Shown here: positions 35,254-44,180 of the stretch, in pieces | Layout: every line of letters starts with the position of its first letter | Position numbering within the stretch: position 1 is the stretch's first letter | Source of the DNA: Microtetraspora glauca | GTDB taxonomy: Bacteria > Actinomycetota > Actinomycetes > Streptosporangiales > Streptosporangiaceae | Direction: 5' to 3' | NCBI GenBank assembly: GCA_001570385.1 | Contig: BBYL01000007.1 | Span: 558,001-622,000 of the forward strand | DNA: 64,000 bases | Translations under genes and position numbers: made by a program | Notes under the pieces: generated by a model | The model's input: the letters and a program-made list of their open reading frames with translations, nothing else | Database searches by the model: none | What the model was told of the DNA's origin: nothing

Positions 35254-35536
35254 GGCGTAAGCCTCCTTCGCCCTTGAGGACGAACCGTGATGCGTAATTG
35301 TTCCTGTCCGGCGAAACCGTATCCGTTGCCGAGACCGTTCCAGGACCGGTTCCGGCATCCGTGGGGTGATCGCGGTGGCCGAGCATGTCACATCGCGACC
35401 TCGGCTGTCAGGATCGGTGGCTGCCGTCGTTGACGGGGATTTCGGAGTGATGCCACCTTTTGTGGGTGATCGATAAGTGGCGAGTGCGGAGTGGACGATC
35501 CCTGGTCAGCCTCGGCCGCGCCGGGAGTGATCGCCG

Positions 35537-35932
35537 ATGAGCGACGAGTACCAGGCGATGATCGAGGGACTCGCCCAGGAATACAACATGCAGGCCGCGC
35601 GGCTCCGTGAGACGTACGGCAGCCTGAACGAACTGACCGCGACCTCCCGCTCGGAGGACGGGATGGTCACCGTGACGATCGGTTCACGCGGTCAGGTACG
35701 GAACATCGAGTTCGATCCCCGGGTCTACCGCAAGCTCTCGCCGTCCGAGCTGTCGCATTCGATCATGGAGCTGATCGGGAAGGGAACGGCCGAGATCGCG
35801 GAGCGGACCCAGGAGCTCATGGCTCCGCTCCTGCCGGAGGGCCTGCCGTACGAGGAACTCTTCGGGGACGGCGTGGACTTCGCGTCGTTCCTGCCCCAGC
35901 CCATCGATCTGCCTCCGAAGGGAGAGGTGTGA
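35537..35932 (+). CDS. YbaB/EbfC-like protein of the ESX locus
   Basis: 131 residues. Helix-strand-strand-helix pattern of the YbaB/EbfC family, with VTVTIGSRGQVRNIEFDPRV as the beta hairpin and LSHSIMELIGKGTAEIAERT as the second long helix. In T7SS loci these proteins are recurrent accessory factors (EspL-like) rather than general nucleoid proteins. First plus-strand gene of the locus; GTGA overlap with the next micro-gene. Two relatives lie at 48531 and 49195. Confidence 0.75.
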   Translation: MSDEYQAMIEGLAQEYNMQAARLRETYGSLNELTATSRSEDGMVTVTIGSRGQVRNIEFDPRVYRKLSPSELSHSIMELIGKGTAEIAERTQELMAPLLPEGLPYEELFGDGVDFASFLPQPIDLPPKGEV

Positions 35933-36063
35933 CGACGCCCGGAAACGGCTACTACGTGCGCTGGGTGGAACTCCAGCGGCAGGCGCGGGCCGTCGGCGAG
36001 CGTCTCCGGGCGAACGCCGCCACCTACGCGGCGGCCGAGCGGGCCAACGAGGGCGACGTGTGA
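35929..36063 (+). CDS. 44-residue ESX-associated small protein
   Basis: Starts with GTG overlapping the stop of the YbaB-like gene (GTGTGA) and ends seven bases before the toxin gene. The product begins MTTPGNGYYVRWVELQRQ and ends AAAERANEGDV. The helical pattern (RQARAVGERLRANAATYAAAE) resembles the C-terminal helix of ESX-secretion-associated WXG-like proteins, whose usual ending is of the type AYxxAD.xA. It may be a shortened partner for the following effector. Confidence 0.55.
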   Translation: MTTPGNGYYVRWVELQRQARAVGERLRANAATYAAAERANEGDV

Positions 36064-36069
36064 CCCGGC

Positions 36070-38595
36070 GTGGGATTCGACAGGTTGATCGTCCCTGACT
36101 GGGCCAGACCATGGGTGGGATGGGTTGTCGGGATGGACTGGCCCGAAGGGGACGAGTCCGGATGCTTCCGGCTCGCGGACGCGTGCGCCGCGGCCGCCCG
36201 GCTGGTGGTGAACGGTGGCCCGGCAGGACGATCCAGGGGAGGCGTCGGGGCGAACCCGCCGGAGTGGGACGGCGAGGCCCTCAAGGCGTTCGCCGCGCAC
36301 GTCAGGCAGGTGTACGGAGGCCGCGAGGCGGATCTCGTCCAGCGTCTGGTGGCCGCCGCGATCGAGTTCAACCGGCTCGGTGTGCAGGTCCAGTACACCA
36401 AGCGGATGATCGAGGTCTCGGTCTGCCTCTTCGTCGCGCAACTCGCGTGGCTGCTCGCGGCGGCGATGGGACCGTGGGGCGGCATCTCCTTCGCGCTGAT
36501 CGGCTCACGGGTCGTCCTGGCCCGACTGACCGTCGCCCAGATCGCCCGGCGGCTGCTCATCAACATCGCGATCTTCGGGGGGCTGGTGGGCGGGATGGAC
36601 CTGGCCGTGCAGGCGACCCAGTCCCGCCGCGACGAGGTGGACTGGGATCAGGTCCTCGCGTCGGCCGGGACGGGCGCGTTGACCGGGGCGTTCCTCACCG
36701 CCACGTCGGGCTTCTTGTCACGGCTCGCGACCCCTGGTCTGCGGCTGGGGATGACCCCGGCCGAGATGTCGATGTTCGAGAAGGTCCTGGCGGCCTCCAG
36801 CAAGTCGGTATGGGGCTTGATGGGGCAGTCCGGCATGGCCAACGCGGCGGCCACGGCGGTGTCGCTGGGCATCTCGGGCCAGTTCGACTGGGAGACGGTG
36901 CTCAAGGGCGGTACGGCGGGCGTACTCGGAGGCGCCGACGCGCACTGGGCCGGCTGGGACCCCTCCTGGAGGTCGTCTCCCTCCACGCCCCGTTTCTCCG
37001 AGGGGGTGTCCGATCCGTCGGCCGGCCCGATGGCCGACCCGAGTCGCCATTCGCCGGGGCTGACGTCCGACGCGTCGGCGGTTCCGATGGTGGATCCGGC
37101 CGTACGGGCGTCGGGTGAGCCGTCGGGGCGGATGCTCGAGCATCCGCCGACCGATGGTTCGGGCGCCACCTCCCTGGCGCACGCCGTGTCGGATGAGGGC
37201 CCGGCGGGGCCCGGCACGTCCCGGCCGGAGAGCGCGACCAGCCCGGACGCCGGCACCTCCCGTCCCGGGAATGACGCGGGCAGGCCGCCGGGCGAGTCGG
37301 CTCGACCGGAAGGAGCGGCCACACGGCCGCAGGGTGCCGTGCGGCCGGTCGCCGAGACCGGCGGCGACGGAGTGCCGGTGTCGCGTACCGCCGCCCAGCG
37401 GCAGGGGCGTGCGGACGCGCCGTCCGGCGGGCCGAGGAGCGCCGATCCACGGCCTTCTGATCACGCTGACACCTCTTCGATGCCCACTGCTCGCCCGGAC
37501 ATCGACTCACTGATAAATCGCCCGCTCGGCGAGGACGGAGCGGGGCCGAGGAGCGGAACCGACCAGGCGCCACACAGCGATCCGGCGGACTCGTCCGCGA
37601 CCGGTGCCGGCGTCGACGTCGGCGCGCCCGGCGCCCGGGGCATGGGTGGAGAGGGTCGACCGGGACCGCTCGTGCGCGAAGCGCCGGATGCGGCGATCGC
37701 CGACGGCTTCGCGGCCATCGTCGAGAAGACGGCCGAGCGTGATCTGCTCGTCCAGTTGGGCAGGCAGCAGGAGGCCGACGCTCTTTCGTTCCAGCTCAAC
37801 GACCTCCTCGACCAGATGGCAAGGCTTGTCCCCGATGAGGGAGAGCGTGCCTTCTATGAGCACCACGCGGAGGTGCGGAAGAGCATCGAACTCGTCGCGG
37901 AGGAGGCGGGACTGTCGGCGGACGCAGTTACGGAGATCATGCGGGCCGAGCTGGTGCAACTTCTGGACGACAGGCCGGTGGCGGTGCGCATCTCGGCCGA
38001 GAACCTCCTGAAGGTGCTCGAAGACGGCCGGTTCAAGTCGCAGTTCGAGGTCGGACGATCGAGGGGTGTGTACTATCCGTCGATACGGGCCGGCTTCGAG
38101 CAGATGTGGTTCGGATATCCCATGGATTCCCCGGCGCACACCCGGCCGATCTATGGCTTTGTCAACGTTCTGGCCGATTCCGGCGCCAACAGGTACGCGG
38201 TCCAGGGCGGACGCATCGAGCACTACGGTGACGCCCAGGTCACCCTCAGGCCCGAGGTCCGGGCACGGACGACCGTGTGCATGGGCGACTCGCTCAAGGA
38301 GCGCGAAGGCACGATGCCCAGCCCGCTGACCGATCCTCGTGCCGAATCTTTCGGTGCGTTTCCACATAACGCGGACATGCCGTACATCGCGCCGACGTTG
38401 CGGGGGACCGGGCGCGACTACGCCCACCCGTCGTTCTGGGAGAGGGCGTACGTGGAAGCGCAGATCCACGGGGGCGTGGCGGTCACGGACATCGAGCACG
38501 TCATGTTCGAGAGCCCGCCGCCCTCGGACGTACGGCAGGCTCTCGACGCCGCGGGCATTCCGTGGGGCCATCTCAACGAGACCAGGAGTGAGTGA
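36070..38595 (+). CDS. Large T7SS polymorphic-toxin-like effector
   Basis: 841 residues from GTG 36070. The N-terminal 110 residues are helical and WXG-like; two or three hydrophobic segments follow (about 118-180), then a Pro/Ser-rich linker (about 300-540). The C-terminal 300 residues form a distinct domain: FKSQFEVGRSRG, R692-P-I-Y-G696, YGDAQVTLRPEVRARTT and MGDSL (G739-D-S741). I recall RPIYG...YG...GDS in tails of other polymorphic toxins and phage head proteins, function unassigned. It is flanked by two micro-ORFs and a WXG-like gene. No immunity gene is recognisable. Confidence 0.7.
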   Translation: MGFDRLIVPDWARPWVGWVVGMDWPEGDESGCFRLADACAAAARLVVNGGPAGRSRGGVGANPPEWDGEALKAFAAHVRQVYGGREADLVQRLVAAAIEFNRLGVQVQYTKRMIEVSVCLFVAQLAWLLAAAMGPWGGISFALIGSRVVLARLTVAQIARRLLINIAIFGGLVGGMDLAVQATQSRRDEVDWDQVLASAGTGALTGAFLTATSGFLSRLATPGLRLGMTPAEMSMFEKVLAASSKSVWGLMGQSGMANAAATAVSLGISGQFDWETVLKGGTAGVLGGADAHWAGWDPSWRSSPSTPRFSEGVSDPSAGPMADPSRHSPGLTSDASAVPMVDPAVRASGEPSGRMLEHPPTDGSGATSLAHAVSDEGPAGPGTSRPESATSPDAGTSRPGNDAGRPPGESARPEGAATRPQGAVRPVAETGGDGVPVSRTAAQRQGRADAPSGGPRSADPRPSDHADTSSMPTARPDIDSLINRPLGEDGAGPRSGTDQAPHSDPADSSATGAGVDVGAPGARGMGGEGRPGPLVREAPDAAIADGFAAIVEKTAERDLLVQLGRQQEADALSFQLNDLLDQMARLVPDEGERAFYEHHAEVRKSIELVAEEAGLSADAVTEIMRAELVQLLDDRPVAVRISAENLLKVLEDGRFKSQFEVGRSRGVYYPSIRAGFEQMWFGYPMDSPAHTRPIYGFVNVLADSGANRYAVQGGRIEHYGDAQVTLRPEVRARTTVCMGDSLKEREGTMPSPLTDPRAESFGAFPHNADMPYIAPTLRGTGRDYAHPSFWERAYVEAQIHGGVAVTDIEHVMFESPPPSDVRQALDAAGIPWGHLNETRSE

Positions 38596-38695
38596 GATCA
38601 TGGCCGGGATCGCCGACGCGCAGCGCCGGATGGACGGCCCGTTCATGAGAGCGCTGATCCAGCGCCGTGCCGGTGAGGAGGAGAACGGAGCATGA
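38588..38695 (+). CDS. 35-residue coupled micro-ORF after the effector
   Basis: GTG 38588 lies inside the end of the effector gene (an ATG at 38600 is an alternative), and the stop overlaps the ATG of the next gene (ATGA at 38692). It encodes MSEIMAGIADAQRRMDGP... and ends with an acidic/basic tail whose codons hold the GAGGAG ribosome site for the next gene. It could be a small immunity or chaperone, or simply a coupling device. Confidence 0.4.
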   Translation: MSEIMAGIADAQRRMDGPFMRALIQRRAGEEENGA

Positions 38696-39027
38696 GTGAA
38701 CTGGGCGGGATCGAGGTCTCCCACACGGACCTGCGCGCCGCGGGCGAGGGACTCACGCGCGTGGGAGAGAACATGGCACGCGAGGCCGAGATCTTCGGCA
38801 CGGAGTTGGCGGGCCGGTTGGATCCCTGGGGCGACGACGAGCTGGGAAGCATGTGCGGGCCGATCTACGCCATGATCCGGCGGGAGGCGCTGGACGCGTA
38901 CATGACGCTCGCCGGCGGGATCAGGGACGCGGGGACGGCCGTCGAGGCGATGTCCGGAAATCACGGAGGCGCCGAGTCTTCCAGCGCGCAGGCCGCGGCC
39001 GACGCCGTTCCCGACCGGATGGTCTGA
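38692..39027 (+). CDS. WXG100-like partner protein
   Basis: 111 residues, mainly two helices separated by a turn with DPWGDDELG, a variant of the WXG turn seen in actinobacterial ESX partners. The opening IEVSHTDLRAAGEGL is also typical. Coupled to the effector cassette by ATGA. Its stop directly abuts the stop of the convergent ADP-ribosyltransferase gene (TGATCA at 39025-39030). Confidence 0.75.
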   Translation: MSELGGIEVSHTDLRAAGEGLTRVGENMAREAEIFGTELAGRLDPWGDDELGSMCGPIYAMIRREALDAYMTLAGGIRDAGTAVEAMSGNHGGAESSSAQAAADAVPDRMV

Positions 39028-40044
39028 TCAGGGCCGGTAGCCGGGGTTCGGGATGTAGTCCCCGAATGTCTCCGTCGTGGCGTCGTACGGCCGTGCGCCT
39101 TTGATGTAGCGGCCCTCGATCCCGCCGGGGAACGCGATCTCCTGCTGGTGCCCGGTGCGCAGGGCGCTGCCCATGGTGGGGGCGAGGTCGATGCCTCCGG
39201 GCGCGTCCACGTCGTACAGGTATCTCGTCGGGAAGATGTCCATCGGGTTGTCCAGCCGGGTGGTACTGACGAACGCCGACTCCTCGAACCGCAGGTGGGA
39301 CTCCAGGTCGGTGTTGCGGGGGTTGCGCGGATGGAAGCCGGGTGCGAACACCTCGTCCGGGTGCCGGTCGTCCGCGCGCCGGAGAATGAGCCGGTCCGTA
39401 CGCCACACCGGGGAGGGGGTGATGGCCTTGACGTTCACGCTCCGGTCGGCCGCGGCGCGGAGCGGATCCGGCCGCCTGGCGAGCCGCATGCGCAACCCCA
39501 TGGGGGTGATCTTCTGGAAGAGGCGGCGGGCGCGTTCAAGGAGGGCTCCGACGATCCGTTTGAGGCGGTTGAGCGTGACGCGCAGGAGCCCGCGGATGGC
39601 GACGCGGGTGGCCGCGACGGAGAGCGGAAGCGTGGCGAGTGAGGTGCCGAGGCTGACGGTGGCGGTCGCGATGGCACGGGCCACCCGTACGGCGAGGCGG
39701 GCCAGTGCCGTGATGATGCCGAATTTGAGGGCGGCGACGATGGCGGCTCCGGCGAGGCAGGCGGCGCCGATGAGCCGGGTGGCGGTTATGGCGTCCTTGC
39801 TGTGGGCGGTGGGGCCGTCGGCGGAGATCCAGTGGTCGTGCATGGCGGTGATGTCGCGGCCGCTGTTGCGCGTGGCGACCCGCCGGACGTGTTCGTAGGA
39901 GTTCTGGGACTGCCTGCGGAGGGTGTCGGCGAAGCCGAGCCAGGTACGGCCGGTTTCGATGAGTTTGGTCTCGTCGGCGGCGGGCCAGGTGTAGCCGACG
40001 AGACCCATGGCCAGGACGAGCCCGGTGGGCAGGCGAAGTCCCAT
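39028..40044 (-). CDS. T7SS effector with pertussis-toxin-like ADP-ribosyltransferase domain
   Basis: 338 residues. ATG 40044 overlaps the stop of eccC (ATGA). Residues 1-90 are helical and WXG-like (W72-I-S); hydrophobic helices follow (about 88-150). The last 130 residues match the R-S-E class of ART toxins: R215 in VWRTDRL, DEVFAPGFHPRN, S260-T-T262 in SAFVSTT, a YLYDVDAPGG strand, and Q300-x-E302 as the Q/E-x-E catalytic motif. It should transfer ADP-ribose from NAD to a protein, DNA or small target. No ADP-ribosylglycohydrolase or other immunity gene is seen. Confidence 0.82.
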   Translation of the reverse strand: MGLRLPTGLVLAMGLVGYTWPAADETKLIETGRTWLGFADTLRRQSQNSYEHVRRVATRNSGRDITAMHDHWISADGPTAHSKDAITATRLIGAACLAGAAIVAALKFGIITALARLAVRVARAIATATVSLGTSLATLPLSVAATRVAIRGLLRVTLNRLKRIVGALLERARRLFQKITPMGLRMRLARRPDPLRAAADRSVNVKAITPSPVWRTDRLILRRADDRHPDEVFAPGFHPRNPRNTDLESHLRFEESAFVSTTRLDNPMDIFPTRYLYDVDAPGGIDLAPTMGSALRTGHQQEIAFPGGIEGRYIKGARPYDATTETFGDYIPNPGYRP

Positions 40045-43000
40045 CAGCCGGCCTCCGGCGGCTGCTGCTGCGGGAGGAACGCCGTCTGGATCAGGCGGTT
40101 GCCGTACTTCCTGTCGACATGGAGGCCGCGGCCGGGCGGGAGCGGCTGCGCCCGCACGTTGCCGAAGAGGAAGCCCTCGTCCCGGTTGCCGGACAGGATG
40201 ACGGCGGGGCTGGCCATGTCCTTGACCCGCTGGATGACGGGGTCGAACATGGCCCGGCCGAGACCGCCCATGGCCCGGGACAACACCAGGTGCAGGCCGA
40301 TGTCGCGGGCTTGTGGCAGCAGTTCGGCCAGCGGCAGCAGCGGGTTGGACGAGGTGGCGACCAGCTCGTAGTCCTCCACGACGATGTAGAGGTCGGAGCC
40401 GCGCCACCAGTTGCGCGCCCTGAGCTGCTCCGGCGTGAGGTCCGCCGGGGGCAGCCGCTTGAGCAGCGCGCTGCGGGCGTCGTTGATCAGTTCGAGTGCC
40501 GCGGGCCCCGACGCCGCGTAGCCGATGCGGTGGTCCGTCACGGCGGTGTCGAGCAGCGTCCTGCGGTAGTCGATCACGATCATCATGGCCTCCTGCGGCG
40601 TGCGCCGGGCCACCAGGCCCTCGGCGATCAGCCGCAGCAGGTTGGACTTGCCGCTCTCGGTGTCGCCGGCCACGACGAAGTGCGGGTCGGCGTCGAAGTC
40701 GACCAGCACCGGTGACAGGGTGCCCTCGTCGATGCCGATCGGGATCCGGCCCGGCCCGGTCGCCGCGATGTCGGGCAGCGTCTCGACGGGCAGCACCGCG
40801 GGCAGCAGCCGTACGGCGGGGGCCGGCCTGCCGGTCCAGGCGTTCCGCACCGCCTGGACGAGCCCGCGCACGCCGTCCGACAGGTCCTCGGCGCTCTGGA
40901 CGCCGTCGATCCTGGGCAGCGCGGACAGGAAGTGCAGGCCGTCCCTGGTGAGGCCGCGACCCGGCACGCCCTCGGGCACGGCCAGCGACTTCTTGCGGTT
41001 GATCTCCGACTCGTACGCGTCACCGAGCTTGAGCTCGACGCGGGTGCCGAACAGGTCCCTGATGCCGGGCCGGAACTCCGACCACTTGTTGGTGGCGGCG
41101 ACGACGTGGATGCCGTAGCCGAGCCCGCGCGCGGCGAGGTCGGTGATGACGGGTTCGAGGGTGTCGAAGTCCTGCCGGATGGTGAGCCAGCCGTCGACCA
41201 CCAGGAAGACGTCGCCCCAGCCGTCGCCTTCGATCGTGCCCTCGGCCAGCTGCCGCCGGTAGGCCGTGATCGAGTCGATCCCCCGCTCGGCGAAGTCGCG
41301 TTCCCGCTGCTGGAGGAGCGTGGAGATCTCGGCCACCGTCCGGCGGACCCGGTCGGCGTCGAGACGGCTGGCGACGCCGCCGACGTGCGGCAGCCCGTCG
41401 AGCGAGGCGAGCGAGCCGCCGCCGAAGTCCAGGCAGTAGAACTGGACCTCGCGCGGGGTGTGGGTGAGCGCCATGCTGGTGATCAGCGTGCGCAACACCG
41501 TGCTCTTGCCGCTCTGCGTGCCCCCGGCCACGCCGACGTGACCCGCGGCGCCGGACAGGTCCAGCCAGAACGGGTCGCGGCGCTGCTCGAAGGGCTTGTC
41601 GATGATGCCCACCACGGCGTGCAGCCGTCCCCGTCCCTGCCACGCGGCGGTGGACAGCCCGAGTTCGGGCGTGACCGACAGCGGCGGGAGCAGGTGGGTG
41701 AGAGTGGGCGGAGCGCCGAGGGGCGGCAACCAGATGCGGTGGGCGGCCGGCCCCTTGTCCTTCATCCTGGCGACCACGACGTCGAGCAGGCTGCTCTGCG
41801 CCTTCTGGCCGTCGGCCGCCGCGCCTTCGGCCGCCGCGTCGTCGTCCGGCTCGTCCGGTGCCTTCTCGATCTCCGGCAGCGGGGTGTACGCGGGGCCGTA
41901 CTCGACCACGCGGGGCATCGGGCCGCTCCCGTCCGGCGCGGCCGTGTGGTGCGTCCCCGCCTCGTACGCCCCGGAGACGTAGGCGGCCTTGAACCGGGTC
42001 ATCCCGCTGGTGTCGAACTTCAGGAACCCGTTGCCGGGGGCGGACGGCAGCTCGTAGGCGTCGGCCACGCCGAGCACGACCCGGCTCTCCATCGCGGAGA
42101 AGGTCCGGAGCCCGATCCGGTAGGACAGGTGGGTGTCCAGGCCGCGCAGCCGTCCCTCCTCCAGGCGCTGGGAGGCGAGGAGCAGGTGCACGCCGAGCGA
42201 GCGGCCGAGCCGTCCGATCATGACGAACAGGTCGATGAACTCGGGCTTGGCCGTCAGCAGCTCACTGAACTCGTCCAGGACGACGAACAGCGTGGGCATG
42301 GGCGCGAGGTCGGCCCCCTGCTCCCTGGCCCGCTCGTAGTCGCGCAGCGAGGCGTAGTTCCCGGCGGCGCGCAGCAACTCCTGGCGGCGGACCATCTCCC
42401 CGTGCAGGGCGTCGTGCATGCGGTCGACGAGCGGCAGCTCGTCCTCCAGGTTGGTGATGACCGCGGAGACGTGGGACAGGCTCTCCAGGCCGAGGAACGT
42501 GGCGCCGCCCTTGAAGTCGACGAGGACGAAGTTGAGGATCTCCGAGGAGTGGGTGAGGGCGAGGCCGAGCACGAGCGTGCGCAGCAGCTCGCTCTTGCCC
42601 GATCCGGTGGCGCCGATCACCAGCCCGTGCGGCCCCATGCCGCCCTGAGCCGACTCCTTGATGTCGAGCTCGACCATGCGGCCGTCCGCGCCGAGCCCGA
42701 TCGGCACCCGCAGCCGGTTGCGGCCCGCCCGCGGCCGCCACGTCACCGCCGGGTCGATGAGGGCGGCGTCGCCGACGCCGAGCAGGTCGGTGAGCGACGT
42801 GTTCGCCGCGAGGACGTCCTGCGTCTCCTCGCCCGAGGCCGTGGATGCGCGCAGTGGGGCGAGTTGCCTGGCCAGGCCCTCGGTTCTGAGGAAGTCGAGG
42901 CTGTCAGGGTCGCCGAGCCTGGTCCGGCTCTCCTTGCCCGCGTGATCGAGTTTGATCATGAAGAAGCCCTCCGGCCGGACGTCCAGCCGCAGCGTGCTCT

Positions 43001-44060
43001 GCTCCTCGACGGCGCCCGTCGACCCGGAGAGGTCGATCACGGTGACGCCCTGGATGGCGTCGGTCCCGAGCTGGGAGTCCAGGGGCACCCGCCCGTTGTC
43101 GACGATCAGGACGTGGTACGGCAGGGCGTCGGCGGCGGACCCCGGCTTGAACCTGGCGCGCTCCCTCACCTCGGAGCCGACGAGCCGGTCCAGCTCGGAG
43201 AGGTTCTCGGTCATCAGCCGCACCTGCCCGGCGGCGTCGGTCCGCTCCGGGTGCAACGCGTGGGGCAGCCACTTGACCCACTCCCACTGGGCCATCCACT
43301 CCTGGTCCGCGCACACCATGATCCGCATGTCGTCGGGCGAGTGGAACACCGTCATCTGCGCGATCATGGCCCGGACGAGCCCCCGCACGGCGACGGGGTC
43401 GCCCGTCAGCCTGATCCGCGCGAAGGAGTGCAGGGCCACGGCCACGGGCAGCTTGGACACGGTCGAGTGCGCCCGGACGAACCTGCGCAGCGCGCCCGCC
43501 GACAGCGCGTCCAGGTCCTCGACCGGCTTGGAGTCCGGCGGGATGAGCTGGATCGCGAGCTTCTGCACGCCCGTCCCCAGGCGTACGGTGCCGAAGTCGT
43601 CGTCGCGCGGCCGCCGCTCCCACAGGCGGGGGCCCATGGCGATCCACCAGAGGGAGTCCGGGGCGGGGCCGCTCCATTCGAGGGCCTCACGCTGCTGCTT
43701 GGCCGCCCGCCGTACCCGCTTGCGCACCTGGGAGAGGTAGCGGAAGTAGTCCCGGCGCTGGCCGTTCATCCGGTTCTTGCGCTCTCCGGCCTGGCGTCCC
43801 ATCTGGCTCACGCTCATGCCGAGCATGGACACCGCGAACAGGCCGCTCGATACGTACATGATCGGGCTGGAGTTCCCGCCGGCGGTGAACATCAGCCCCA
43901 TGGCCGCCGCGCCCGCCCCCATCGGCAGGTAGGTGAGCAGGTTGCCGAAGCCCGGCGGCTGCACCTCCGGGACCTCCGGCGGCGACTCCAGCAGGATCTC
44001 GCCCCGTGGCGGTTTCGGGCTGGGACGGCGCTCGGGACGGCGTACGACGACAATGCTCAC
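40044..44060 (-). CDS. eccC: Type VII secretion ATPase EccC (fused EccCa-EccCb)
   Basis: 1338 residues, the motor of the ESX machine. Two membrane helices lie near residues 40-85, then three FtsK/SpoIIIE ATPase domains with Walker A lysines K489 (GATGSGKS), K852 (GGTQSGKS) and K1138 (GDTESGKS). Walker B of domain 1 is LFVVLDEFSEL. EccCa and EccCb are one chain, as in many Actinobacteria outside ESX-1. It is divergent from eccD over 116 bp. The stop overlaps the start of the ADP-ribosyltransferase effector gene. Confidence 0.96.
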   Translation of the reverse strand: MSIVVVRRPERRPSPKPPRGEILLESPPEVPEVQPPGFGNLLTYLPMGAGAAAMGLMFTAGGNSSPIMYVSSGLFAVSMLGMSVSQMGRQAGERKNRMNGQRRDYFRYLSQVRKRVRRAAKQQREALEWSGPAPDSLWWIAMGPRLWERRPRDDDFGTVRLGTGVQKLAIQLIPPDSKPVEDLDALSAGALRRFVRAHSTVSKLPVAVALHSFARIRLTGDPVAVRGLVRAMIAQMTVFHSPDDMRIMVCADQEWMAQWEWVKWLPHALHPERTDAAGQVRLMTENLSELDRLVGSEVRERARFKPGSAADALPYHVLIVDNGRVPLDSQLGTDAIQGVTVIDLSGSTGAVEEQSTLRLDVRPEGFFMIKLDHAGKESRTRLGDPDSLDFLRTEGLARQLAPLRASTASGEETQDVLAANTSLTDLLGVGDAALIDPAVTWRPRAGRNRLRVPIGLGADGRMVELDIKESAQGGMGPHGLVIGATGSGKSELLRTLVLGLALTHSSEILNFVLVDFKGGATFLGLESLSHVSAVITNLEDELPLVDRMHDALHGEMVRRQELLRAAGNYASLRDYERAREQGADLAPMPTLFVVLDEFSELLTAKPEFIDLFVMIGRLGRSLGVHLLLASQRLEEGRLRGLDTHLSYRIGLRTFSAMESRVVLGVADAYELPSAPGNGFLKFDTSGMTRFKAAYVSGAYEAGTHHTAAPDGSGPMPRVVEYGPAYTPLPEIEKAPDEPDDDAAAEGAAADGQKAQSSLLDVVVARMKDKGPAAHRIWLPPLGAPPTLTHLLPPLSVTPELGLSTAAWQGRGRLHAVVGIIDKPFEQRRDPFWLDLSGAAGHVGVAGGTQSGKSTVLRTLITSMALTHTPREVQFYCLDFGGGSLASLDGLPHVGGVASRLDADRVRRTVAEISTLLQQRERDFAERGIDSITAYRRQLAEGTIEGDGWGDVFLVVDGWLTIRQDFDTLEPVITDLAARGLGYGIHVVAATNKWSEFRPGIRDLFGTRVELKLGDAYESEINRKKSLAVPEGVPGRGLTRDGLHFLSALPRIDGVQSAEDLSDGVRGLVQAVRNAWTGRPAPAVRLLPAVLPVETLPDIAATGPGRIPIGIDEGTLSPVLVDFDADPHFVVAGDTESGKSNLLRLIAEGLVARRTPQEAMMIVIDYRRTLLDTAVTDHRIGYAASGPAALELINDARSALLKRLPPADLTPEQLRARNWWRGSDLYIVVEDYELVATSSNPLLPLAELLPQARDIGLHLVLSRAMGGLGRAMFDPVIQRVKDMASPAVILSGNRDEGFLFGNVRAQPLPPGRGLHVDRKYGNRLIQTAFLPQQQPPEAG

Positions 44061-44138
44061 CCTGGACGCCCTTCCAGATCGTTTGGATCTTTTCTTACCA
44101 GATGTGGTTTACATCCGAGTGGGGGAAAGAGGCGCGCT

Positions 44139-44180
44139 ATGTTCGCCTTGTTCGGTGATCCGTACGAGGAGGACGTGTGA
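44139..44180 (+). CDS. 13-codon leader ORF overlapping the eccD start
   Basis: ATG 44139, after a GGGGGAAAGAGG tract, encodes MFALFGDPYEEDV and stops in GTGTGA, overlapping the GTG start of eccD. Its own codons hold the GAGGAGG ribosome site of eccD. Translation of the leader would open and feed eccD initiation. No alignment is possible for so short a peptide. Confidence 0.4.
   Translation: MFALFGDPYEEDV

Noticed and set aside
39025..39030. TGATCA palindrome at the junction of two convergent genes as a regulatory site
   Set aside because: It is simply the two stop codons back to back.
40932..44180. 1082-codon plus-strand frame opposite eccC
   Set aside because: Purely antisense to three intact FtsK-type ATPase domains; no recognisable protein features.
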